Positions 1-5,847 are shown, numbered from the stretch's first letter. The stretch is DNA of 8,441 nucleotides from Lutibacter sp. (GCA_003516285.1 DPCK01000134.1:1-8441); one strand, 5' to 3'. Numbers and translations: made by a program. Notes: generated by a model not told the origin, from the sequence alone.

Positions 1-572
1 CCGATTGGATCAGGAGGGTTTTAGCTGGTAAAAATTATAAAATAGACACAAAAGCCACCTTAATGCTGCTGGAATATTTGGGAAATGATTTGAGTAAAAT
101 CAGCAATGAACTGGACAAGTTAATGATTGTTTTGCCGCCAAATTCAACCATAACGCCTAGCGATATTGAAGAAAATATTGGCATCAGCAAAGATTATAAC
201 AATTTTGAATTGCGAAAAGCGGTCGGTGAAAGAAATGTGCTGAGCGCCAACAGAATTATCAATCATTTTGCGCAAAACCAAAAAGCAAATCCGATGGTTG
301 TAACCATTTCATTACTGAACGGCTTTTTTACCCAGTTGTTGATTTACCATAGTTTAAAAGACAAATCCAGCAACAGCGTCGCAAAAGCTTTGAGTGTAAA
401 TCCATTTTTTGTTTCAGATTATACGTCAGCCGCAAAAAACTATCCGATGAGAAAAGTCTCACAGGTTATCGGATTGTTGCGTGATGCTGATTTAAAAAGT
501 AAAGGTGTTGGCGCAAATGCCTTGCCGGCTGGAGATATTTTAAAAGAATTGATTTTTAAAATTATTCATTAA
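1..572 (+). CDS. holA: DNA polymerase III subunit delta, C-terminal part (5' end outside window)
   Basis: Delta is the clamp-loader subunit that opens the beta sliding clamp during chromosome replication. The frame is open from base 3 to the TAA at 570-572, giving 189 visible residues. The methionine at position 63 is internal, because family-like sequence lies upstream of it in frame (DWIRRVLAGKNYKID). The recognisable part is the middle of the protein, with 'LLEYLGNDLSKISNELDKL' followed by an alpha-helical C-terminal domain containing the 'RKAVGERNVLSANRII' and 'NPMVVTISLLNGFFTQLL' helices. This matches the collar domain of Bacteroidetes HolA proteins. The N-terminal clamp-binding part is missing only because the window starts inside the gene. 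It runs convergently towards the M28 peptidase gene, 35 nt away. The family call is by recall of sequence pattern and is fairly sure. Confidence 0.88.
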   Translation, partial: DWIRRVLAGKNYKIDTKATLMLLEYLGNDLSKISNELDKLMIVLPPNSTITPSDIEENIGISKDYNNFELRKAVGERNVLSANRIINHFAQNQKANPMVVTISLLNGFFTQLLIYHSLKDKSSNSVAKALSVNPFFVSDYTSAAKNYPMRKVSQVIGLLRDADLKSKGVGANALPAGDILKELIFKIIH

Positions 573-607
573 TCAGTTGAAAAGTTAAACCTGAAACTTG
601 CACCCTT

Positions 608-1633
608 TTATTTATCTACTGTGATTCTTTTTTCCCTATTCGCTATTTCCCAGGCGGTATAAAACACCAATTGCGTTCTTTTGGCCAACATTTCATAATT
701 AATTTTATCGGGCGTGTCGCTTATACGGTGATAATTTTCGTGGGTGCCGTTGAAATAGAAGATAACAGGAATGTTATTTTTTGCAAAACTGTAATGGTCT
801 GAGCGGTAATAAAAACGATTTGGATCGCTGTCCAAATTATAAGTGTAGTCTAAATCTAATTTGGTGAACTTGTTGTTCATTTCTTCTGATAATTTGTGCA
901 ATTCAGAACTAAGTTTATCAGAACCAATTAAATACACATAATTCGGGTCATTTTCGTGGGCGTCGTCTGAGCGGCCGATCATATCAATATTCAAATTTGA
1001 AACTGTATTTACCAAAGGGAAAAGTGGAAAATTTACATAATATTTAGAACCAAGCAATCCTTTTTCTTCTCCGGTAACGTGCAAAAATAAGATGGATCGT
1101 TTGGGTCCGTTTCCTTCTTCAACGGCTTTTTGAAAAGCTTCGGCAATTGCCATTACAGCCACAGTTCCTGAACCATTATCATCGGCGCCATTATAAATTT
1201 CTCCGTCTTTATTTATTCCAAGATGGTCATAATGTGCCGAAATGATCACAATTTCATTAAGTTTTTCAGAACCTTTGATAAAGGCAACCACATTTTCTGA
1301 AGGTTTTAAATTTCGGCTTAAATGTGCTGTTGAAATAATCTGAAAATAATTATTTCCCCCCAAAGGTGAAGCAATATTTCTTGATATATAAAAATCCTTA
1401 ATATATTCAGCTGCCAATTTTTGTCCGGGTTCACCCGTATTTCTTCCTTCAAATTCATCTGAAGCAATCATATATAAATGTGTTTTCAAATCTGCTTCTT
1501 TAATTCCGGAAGCAAACTTTTTTGCCAATTTACCTGTAATTTCGACAGATTCAGCCGCTTGGGCAAACATATTGCAGTTAAAGCCAACTTGTAACAGACT
1601 TAAAAATAAGACGGTAAAAAGAATTTTCTTCAT
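608..1633 (-). CDS. Secreted M28-family zinc metallopeptidase (aminopeptidase-like)
   Basis: This 341-residue exported hydrolase probably removes N-terminal amino acids from peptides in the periplasm or outside the cell. Residues 1-26 form a Sec signal peptide: MKK, a hydrophobic core, and an AQA site at 24-26. All expected di-zinc residues of family M28 can be placed: H134 (SAHYDH), D151 (GADDNGSG), the E189/E190 pair (TGEEKGLLGS; E189 would be the catalytic base), D217 (NIDMIG) and H280 (RSDHYSF). An N-terminal 'ASDEFEGRNTGEPG' segment (57-70) is typical of bacterial M28 aminopeptidases. There is no C-terminal sorting domain, so type IX secretion is not suggested. It is the last gene of the minus-strand run, 35 nt after the ATPase gene, with a possible promoter of its own in that gap. 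The metal-site assignment is from sequence; substrate preference is unknown. Confidence 0.9.
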   Translation of the reverse strand: MKKILFTVLFLSLLQVGFNCNMFAQAAESVEITGKLAKKFASGIKEADLKTHLYMIASDEFEGRNTGEPGQKLAAEYIKDFYISRNIASPLGGNNYFQIISTAHLSRNLKPSENVVAFIKGSEKLNEIVIISAHYDHLGINKDGEIYNGADDNGSGTVAVMAIAEAFQKAVEEGNGPKRSILFLHVTGEEKGLLGSKYYVNFPLFPLVNTVSNLNIDMIGRSDDAHENDPNYVYLIGSDKLSSELHKLSEEMNNKFTKLDLDYTYNLDSDPNRFYYRSDHYSFAKNNIPVIFYFNGTHENYHRISDTPDKINYEMLAKRTQLVFYTAWEIANREKRITVDK

Positions 1634-1654
1634 AAAAAGATTTTATTAAACAAT

Positions 1655-1662
1655 CAAAGATA
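1655..1662 (-). promoter_or_regulatory. Possible -7 promoter box for the M28 peptidase gene
   Basis: On the minus strand the bases read TATCTTTG, an exact match to the Bacteroidetes -7 box TAnnTTTG, 21 nt upstream of the peptidase ATG. I see no TTG at a good -33 spacing, because the upstream bases lie in the ATPase 3' end. It may therefore be a weak promoter or a chance match. If real, it would let the peptidase be expressed apart from the transporter genes. Confidence 0.4.
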
Positions 1663-1668
1663 CCAAAG

Positions 1669-2466
1669 TTAGTAGGAATTAGAGAGCGTGAACTGTTTTA
1701 AAGTTTTGTTAAAGCTAATCAAATCAGACTCAAAAAGATGGTACAGGCTATCATTTTCAATTAAATTTTCGGTGGTGTCTGCCATAAAGTTTGAAGGTGT
1801 CATCAGCCATAAAATATCAGCCAACTGCAACGCCAAATTTACTTCATGGGTGGAAACAATAATCGTTTTATGAAAATCTTTGGCAAGTTTTTTTAACAAG
1901 GCAAAAGTTTCAATGGTATGGTGAATGTCTAAATGCGCCGTTGGCTCATCCAAAATAATTATACCGGTATTTTGTGCCAATGCCCTGGCAATTAACACTT
2001 TTTGAAGCTGTCCGTCGCTTAATTCGTAATATTTTGCGTTGATTAAATGTTTGGTATTGGTTTGTTCAAAAGCGGTATCGATAAATTTTAAATCCGTTTC
2101 AGATAAATTTCCGACCCAATTGGTATATGGCTGACGGCCCAAAGCCACCAGTTCATAAACCGACAAATTGCTTTCTGGCAAATGCTCGGTTAAAACCAAA
2201 CTGAGCGATTTGGCCAATTCAACGTTGTTTAACGATTTTAAGTTGGTGTTATTAATGAAAATTTCACCGCTTAAAGCAGGCTGAACCTTGGTTAAAGTCC
2301 GTAACAAAGTCGATTTCCCAATCCCGTTTTTTCCTAACAAACAAATCAATTTTCCTTTGCCAAGTTCAATATTTAAGTTTTTGGCAATGGTGTTTACCTT
2401 CTTTTTAGACGTGTAACCAATGCTTAATTTGCTGGTTTTAATGATATGTTGGTTATTCAAATCCAC
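1669..2466 (-). CDS. ABC transporter ATP-binding protein, FecE/BtuD type
   Basis: This 265-residue ATPase powers the adjacent FecCD-type permease at the cytoplasmic face of the inner membrane, importing an iron chelate, haem or cobalamin. Visible motifs are the Walker A loop GKNGIGKST (45-53), the signature LSDGQ (149-153), Walker B IIILDEP (169-175), the D-loop HLD (178-180) and switch histidine H207 (STHE). Two positions depart from textbook: the signature has D for the first G, and the Q-loop region reads VLTEHLPE (91-98) with no glutamine. I recall both as common in Bacteroidetes members of this family, so they need not mean inactivity. The start codon is GTG at 2466, immediately after the permease TAA and in the same frame. 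No ATG occurs early enough to keep Walker A. The exact substrate cannot be told from sequence. Confidence 0.9.
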   Translation of the reverse strand: MDLNNQHIIKTSKLSIGYTSKKKVNTIAKNLNIELGKGKLICLLGKNGIGKSTLLRTLTKVQPALSGEIFINNTNLKSLNNVELAKSLSLVLTEHLPESNLSVYELVALGRQPYTNWVGNLSETDLKFIDTAFEQTNTKHLINAKYYELSDGQLQKVLIARALAQNTGIIILDEPTAHLDIHHTIETFALLKKLAKDFHKTIIVSTHEVNLALQLADILWLMTPSNFMADTTENLIENDSLYHLFESDLISFNKTLKQFTLSNSY

Positions 2467-3501
2467 TTAATAAGTTATTTTTCGTTTTCTTACCAGCAAC
2501 CAAATAATGATGGGTGCACCAAATAATGACGTTATCGCGTTAATGGGCAATGTATATTCGCTGGTCGGCAATTGGGCAATACTGTCGCAAATCAGCATAA
2601 TGATGGCACCGCTTATGGCAACCGCCGGAACCAATATTTTATGGTTGGAAGTGCTGAAAAGCAGCTTCGTCAAATGTGGCACAGCCAAACCAATAAAGGC
2701 AATTGGGCCGGAAAAAGCGGTAATTACGCCTGTTAAAAGGCTTGTTGAGATTAAGGTTAAATTTCGGGTTCGTTTCACGTTAACGCCCATACTTTTTGCA
2801 TAATTTTCTCCCAAAAGCAAGCTGTTCAAAGGTTTTATGATGAAAATCACAAAGGTCATTCCAATCACAAAAATGATTAAAAGCACCAAAATTTCATTCC
2901 AGCTTAAATTCCCCAAGCTGCCAAAACTCCAAAATAAATATTGCTGCAATTGATTGGCGCTGCTGAAATAGGCCAGCACGCTGATTACTGAAGCGGTTAA
3001 ACTCCCAAACATCAGTCCGATAATTAGAATAGACATGGTATTTCTCACTTTAATGGCAGCCAGCATCACGGCCGAAAGCACCAAAAAAGCGCCAATGCTT
3101 GCCGCAATGGCATGTCCCCAACTGCTAAACGCGAAACCGGCCATAGTGCCGCCAAAAAATGAGGCGCCCAATATCAATATGGCAACACCCAAACTGGCGC
3201 CAGAACTGATTCCCAATACGTAAGGACCAGCTAACGGATTCCTAAACAAGGTTTGCATCAACAATCCGCTGATTGACAATCCCGATCCAACGATAATCGC
3301 CGTAATTGCTTTTGGCAATCTGTAATTTAGCAAAATTGATTTCCAAGATTCCTTCTTAACATCACCATCAATAAAAGCAAGAAACAATTGTTTTAAAGGA
3401 ATATAAACCGAGCCCAGACTTATGTTTATGATAAAAATAAGCAGGAGCACACCCAATAAAATTAGAAAAGTGTTTCTATATGATTTTGTTGGACTTACCA
3501 A
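2467..3501 (-). CDS. FecCD-family ABC transporter permease (iron-siderophore, haem or B12 import)
   Basis: This 344-residue inner-membrane protein is very hydrophobic, consistent with the roughly ten helices of the BtuC/FecCD family. Hallmarks are 'YRLPKAITAIIVGSGLSISG' (60-79) followed by 'MQTLFRNPLAGPYVLGISSG' (82-101), the coupling segment 'GPIAFIGLAVPHLTK' (265-279) that contacts the ATPase, and 'LPINAITSLFGAPIIIWLL' (318-336) at the C-terminus. Length is normal for the family. The start chosen is TTG at 3501, which overlaps the rdgB stop by 7 nt. No ATG lies before residue 82, and the next TTG or GTG codons fall inside the first membrane helix. Translation is probably coupled to rdgB. 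Homodimerisation and pairing with the downstream ATPase follow from the family. No binding protein or outer-membrane receptor lies in the window. Confidence 0.9.
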   Translation of the reverse strand: MVSPTKSYRNTFLILLGVLLLIFIINISLGSVYIPLKQLFLAFIDGDVKKESWKSILLNYRLPKAITAIIVGSGLSISGLLMQTLFRNPLAGPYVLGISSGASLGVAILILGASFFGGTMAGFAFSSWGHAIAASIGAFLVLSAVMLAAIKVRNTMSILIIGLMFGSLTASVISVLAYFSSANQLQQYLFWSFGSLGNLSWNEILVLLIIFVIGMTFVIFIIKPLNSLLLGENYAKSMGVNVKRTRNLTLISTSLLTGVITAFSGPIAFIGLAVPHLTKLLFSTSNHKILVPAVAISGAIIMLICDSIAQLPTSEYTLPINAITSLFGAPIIIWLLVRKRKITY

Positions 3502-4082
3502 TGATGCTTGTTTAAAAATGTAACTAATTTTTCTATTGCTTTTCCGCGATGGCTGATGTTGCCTTTTTCATTCATCTCCATTTCTGCAAATGAGGTGTTA
3601 AAACCATCCGGCATAAAAATAGGGTCGTAGCCAAAACCGCTTTTTCCCCGTTTTTCTGCTAAAATGGTGCCTTCACAAATTCCTTCAAATATAAACTGTT
3701 TTCCCTGAATATTTAAGGCAATTGCTGTCTTAAATTGCGCATTCCGGTTCGGATTATTTTCGAGATTTTTCAATAATTTAGCCATATTTGCTTCGGCATT
3801 GTTGTCTTCCCCGGCATAACGGGCGGAATAAACGCCCGGTTCGTTATTTAAAGCGTCAACTTCCAGTCCGGTATCATCAGCAAAACAATCCAGTCCGTAT
3901 TTTTCTGTAACATAATTTGCCTTTAAAATGGCGTTTCCTTCCAAAGTATCTGCCGTTTCAGAAATATCCTCAAAACAATTGATATCGGCCAAACTCACAA
4001 TATCGAAATTGGTGAGCATTGTCTGAACTTCTTCGAGTTTGTGTTGGTTGTATGTAGCGAAAACCAGTTTTAATTTATTCAT
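3495..4082 (-). CDS. rdgB: RdgB/HAM1-type XTP/dITP pyrophosphatase (non-canonical purine NTPase)
   Basis: This cytosolic enzyme hydrolyses ITP, dITP and XTP to monophosphate plus pyrophosphate, keeping deaminated purines out of DNA and RNA. The 195-residue length is typical. Family motifs in order are FATYNQHKLEEV (8-19; N12 and K15 for phosphate binding), 'ETADTLEGNAILKA' (42-55), ADDTGLEVDAL (68-78; D69 the likely catalytic aspartate, D70 nearby), GVYSARYAG (83-91), SGFGYDPIF (148-156) and SHRGKA (177-182). All key segments are intact. It starts at ATG 4082, overlapping the end of rlmH by 8 nt (ATGAATAA), and its own stop overlaps the permease start. This is classic translational coupling within an operon. 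Confidence 0.95.
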   Translation of the reverse strand: MNKLKLVFATYNQHKLEEVQTMLTNFDIVSLADINCFEDISETADTLEGNAILKANYVTEKYGLDCFADDTGLEVDALNNEPGVYSARYAGEDNNAEANMAKLLKNLENNPNRNAQFKTAIALNIQGKQFIFEGICEGTILAEKRGKSGFGYDPIFMPDGFNTSFAEMEMNEKGNISHRGKAIEKLVTFLNKHHW

Positions 4083-4548
4083 GATGGTACGGTTCGTTCT
4101 TTAAAATAGTGTAAGCCCTGTAAAGCTGTTCAACAACAAACAATCGAATCATTTGGTGCGAAAAAGTCATTTTTGATAAGGATATTTTTCCTTGTGCCTG
4201 CTGGTAAACGGCTTCTGAAAATCCGTACGGACCGCCAATCACCAAAACCAATTGTTTAACGCCTGAATTCATTTTTTTTTGAAGGTATTCAGAAAAAGCG
4301 ACAGAACTAAATTGCGTACCTTTTTCATCCAATAAAATTAAAACGTCTGTTGCAGCTATTTTTTTTAAAATGAGTTCACCTTCCTTTTCCTTTTGTTGTG
4401 TTTCGGTTAGGTTTTTAACATTTTTGAGATCAGCAATCACATCAATTTCAAAATTGATATAATGCTTCAGCCTGTTTTGATAAGCCTCAATTAAGGTCTG
4501 TAAATTTTTATCATCGGTTTTACCTATGGCCAACAGTTTAATTTTCAT
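4075..4548 (-). CDS. rlmH: 23S rRNA (pseudouridine1915-N3)-methyltransferase RlmH
   Basis: RlmH is a SPOUT-class methyltransferase that methylates pseudouridine 1915 in helix 69 of 23S rRNA, acting on the assembled ribosome with S-adenosylmethionine. At 157 residues it is close to the usual 155-160. Diagnostic segments are ILLDEKG (71-77), the SAM-binding knot VIGGPYGF (103-110), 'LSKMTFSHQMIRLFVVEQLY' (124-143) and the conserved C-terminal YHHE (154-157). The ATG at 4548 is the only sensible start and gives the family N-terminus (MKIKLLAIGK). It is the first gene of the minus-strand operon. The start codon lies inside a tandem repeat and the arm of a possible RNA hairpin. A run of nine A on the sense strand at codons 90-93 (QKKM) is intact here. 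Confidence 0.95.
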   Translation of the reverse strand: MKIKLLAIGKTDDKNLQTLIEAYQNRLKHYINFEIDVIADLKNVKNLTETQQKEKEGELILKKIAATDVLILLDEKGTQFSSVAFSEYLQKKMNSGVKQLVLVIGGPYGFSEAVYQQAQGKISLSKMTFSHQMIRLFVVEQLYRAYTILKNEPYHHE

Positions 4549-4656
4549 CTGTTTACATTTTATTTTTTAGCGGTAACAGATTGCTGCCTGCCTGCCTGCC
4601 GTAAAGGCAGGTTCACCATTAATCATTCCTGTATGAATAAAAATTTGCAACGCTCG
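4543..4656. repeat. Tandem repeat unit A, overlapping the rlmH start
   Basis: This is the first of two degenerate tandem units. Its first 27 bases (4543-4569) are identical to 4657-4683, and after a short divergent stretch both units continue with GGT(A)ACAGAT, then AAATTTG, then GCTCG. The unit is 114 nt, against 88 for the next. The 26-nt difference is about the size of the TGCC hairpin that only this copy holds. The first six bases are the reverse complement of the rlmH start codon plus its second codon (ATGAAA). Confidence 0.75.
4585..4611. repeat. (TGCC)4 microsatellite and 6-bp hairpin
   Basis: Four TGCC units at 4585-4600 are followed by GTAAA and GGCAGG, so CCTGCC (4595-4600) can pair with GGCAGG (4606-4611) over a 5-nt loop. 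It stands out as GC-rich in an AT-rich spacer. I recall similar CCTGCC/GGCAGG palindromes scattered between genes in flavobacterial genomes. No T-run follows on the rlmH-sense strand, and it lies upstream of rlmH, so a terminator is unlikely. Tetranucleotide repeats of this kind can vary in copy number. Confidence 0.65.
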
Positions 4657-4744
4657 TTTCATCTGTTTACATTTTATTTTTTATTGGTACAGATGCACTT
4701 CGCTCTTGCTGATTTCTGTGTATATCAAAATTTGTTATGGCTCG
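4657..4744. repeat. Tandem repeat unit B, with the start of a third copy after it
   Basis: This is the second copy of the unit, 88 nt, lacking the TGCC hairpin. It carries its own inverted repeat, CATCTGT (4660-4666) with ACAGATG (4689-4695). GCTCGTTTCAT, which marks the junction between A and B (4652-4662), recurs at 4740-4750, so a truncated third copy begins at 4745 and fades into AT-rich sequence. Confidence 0.7.
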
Positions 4745-4802
4745 TTTCATTCGGTAAATATAAAAAGAATTAAAGAATGAATTTTTTTGAAAATAAAAAA
4801 GT

Positions 4803-4810
4803 TATTTTTG
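4803..4810 (+). promoter_or_regulatory. Probable -7 promoter box for nadC
   Basis: TATTTTTG matches the Bacteroidetes TAnnTTTG consensus exactly and ends 20 nt before the nadC ATG, implying a short leader. A TTG at 4787-4789 could serve as the -33 element, but the gap of 13 nt is shorter than the usual 17-23. The surrounding 4751-4830 stretch is strongly AT-rich, and nadC, whose upstream neighbour is divergent, needs a promoter here. Confidence 0.55.
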
Positions 4811-4830
4811 TTTGATAATAGACAAACCCA

Positions 4831-5694
4831 ATGATTTCACAAAAACAATTTGAAAAAGAACTTGAACTAATCATTTCAAATGCCATTAGAGAAGATGTGG
4901 GCGACGGCGATCACAGCTCTTTGGCTTGCATCCCGAAAGAAGCAAAAGGAAAAGCAAAATTGTTGGTTAAGGAAGCCGGAATTATTGCAGGTGTGGAAAT
5001 GGCAAAAAGAATTTTTAGTTATGTGGATTCGGCATTAAAAGTGGAAACATTGATTAACGACGGTGAAACCGTGAAATATGGCGATGTGGTTTTTTATGTG
5101 GAAGGAAGTTCTCAATCCATTTTGAAATCAGAACGTCTCGTCTTGAACGTAATGCAGCGAATGAGCGCCATAGCCACAAAAACAAAGGAATTTGCCAAAT
5201 TACTGGAAGGCACAAAAACCAAAATTTTAGACACCCGTAAAACCACGCCTGGAATAAGAGCCATAGAAAAATGGGCGGTAAAAATTGGCGGTGGCGAAAA
5301 TCATAGGTTTGCTTTGTATGATATGATTATGTTGAAAGACAATCATATCGATTTTGCCGGAGGCATATCAAAAGCCATTGAAAAAACAAAAAACTACTTA
5401 AAAGAAAATAGCTTAGATTTAAAAATTATTGTTGAAGCAAGAAGCATTGAAGAAATTAGGGAAATATTGGAACACGAAGGCATTCACAGAATATTAATTG
5501 ATAATTTTGATTTTGAAGAAACCAAAAAAGCAGTTCAGTTAATCGGCGACAAATGCCAAACGGAATCATCTGGCGGCATTAATTTTGAATCCGTCAGGAA
5601 ATATGCAGAATGTGGTGTGGATTATGTTTCTTCAGGTGCTTTAACACATTCTGTTTACAATATGGATTTGAGTTTGAAAGCGGTGGCCCCCTAA
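4831..5694 (+). CDS. nadC: Nicotinate-nucleotide pyrophosphorylase (carboxylating), quinolinate phosphoribosyltransferase
   Basis: NadC converts quinolinate and PRPP to nicotinate mononucleotide, carbon dioxide and pyrophosphate, the step that feeds de novo NAD synthesis. The 287-residue length is typical. Conserved segments are SERLVLN (100-106; R102), 'ILDTRKTTPGIRAIEKWAV' (132-150; R136 and K137), GGGENHR (153-159; H158, R159), MLKDNHI (167-173; K169), VEAR (201-204; E202), ILIDNF (221-226; D224) and SSGGI (246-250), with the phosphate-binding end at VSSGALTH (266-273). The catalytic set looks complete. The ATG at 4831 follows a good promoter box. The last codons and the stop (AVAP, TAA) fall within a C/G-rich palindromic repeat, so the C-terminal tail may have been reset by that element. 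nadA and nadB are not in the window. Confidence 0.95.
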   Translation: MISQKQFEKELELIISNAIREDVGDGDHSSLACIPKEAKGKAKLLVKEAGIIAGVEMAKRIFSYVDSALKVETLINDGETVKYGDVVFYVEGSSQSILKSERLVLNVMQRMSAIATKTKEFAKLLEGTKTKILDTRKTTPGIRAIEKWAVKIGGGENHRFALYDMIMLKDNHIDFAGGISKAIEKTKNYLKENSLDLKIIVEARSIEEIREILEHEGIHRILIDNFDFEETKKAVQLIGDKCQTESSGGINFESVRKYAECGVDYVSSGALTHSVYNMDLSLKAVAP

Positions 5695-5707
5695 CCCCCG
5701 AAGGGGG
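5687..5707 (+). repeat. C/G-rich palindromic element over the nadC stop; terminator-like hairpin
   Basis: Two CCCCC blocks (5687-5691 and 5695-5699) flank the nadC TAA, and a GGGGG block (5703-5707) can pair with either, best with the second over a GAA loop. The hairpin sits right after the stop, where a terminator would be. However, it is followed by AATTTAAAAAAAA and not by a U-run in the transcript, so intrinsic termination of nadC is uncertain. I recall close relatives of this CCCCCTAACCCCC...GGGGG element as common flavobacterial spacer repeats. Confidence 0.6.
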
Positions 5708-5746
5708 AATTTAAAAAAAAGTTCTAAAATTGTTAAAAGCAAATTA

Positions 5747-5767
5747 TAAATCGTAAATCGTAAATCA
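5747..5767. repeat. Three tandem TAAATC(G/A) heptamers
   Basis: TAAATCG occurs at 5747-5753 and 5754-5760, followed by TAAATCA at 5761-5767. It is a short AT-rich tandem repeat in the spacer between nadC and the YihY-family gene. Spacers of this style are familiar from flavobacterial genomes. I see no regulatory role for it in the sequence. Confidence 0.6.
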
Positions 5768-5774
5768 AAAAATT

Positions 5775-5825
5775 CGTCACCATGAGTTCAGCCGAAGGTC
5801 GTACATCTAATGATACCAATCAAAG
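5775..5825. repeat. Degraded copy of a dispersed intergenic repeat (probable)
   Basis: The segment opens CGTCACCATGAGTTCAGCC and continues with GAAGGTCGTAC, which resembles the CGTCACCCTGAG..AGTCGAAGGG repeat that I recall as very frequent between genes in Bacteroidetes. Here the terminal CCC and GGG arms are eroded to CC and GG. The match is from memory and this window holds only one copy, so the call is tentative. Confidence 0.4.
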
Positions 5826-5847
5826 TTAGAATCTATTTAAAAAATAA

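Noticed and set aside
63..65. ATG that could be taken as the start of the first gene
   Set aside because: HolA-like sequence continues in frame upstream to base 3, so this is an internal methionine of a gene cut by the window edge.
573..607. Possible terminator between the convergent holA and M28 peptidase genes
   Set aside because: Only a 5-bp AAGTT/AACTT pairing with an 8-nt loop is present and no proper U-run follows; too weak to call.
1666..1690. M28 peptidase as a lipoprotein, from Cys20 near the N-terminus
   Set aside because: The residues before Cys20 are G-F-N, which does not fit a lipobox; the AQA site at 24-26 fits ordinary signal peptidase cleavage better.
2507..3223. Plus-strand open frames within the permease gene
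   Set aside because: They are antisense to a clear FecCD-family gene, have no family-like sequence and arise from its codon composition.
4585..4744. CRISPR-like array in the rlmH-nadC spacer
   Set aside because: There are only two to three degenerate units with similar, not unique, intervening sequence and no cas genes; it is a tandem duplication.
5782..5829. 15-codon ORF beginning MSSAEGR before the YihY-family gene
   Set aside because: It is very short, sits in a probable degraded repeat and has no ribosome-site or conservation evidence.
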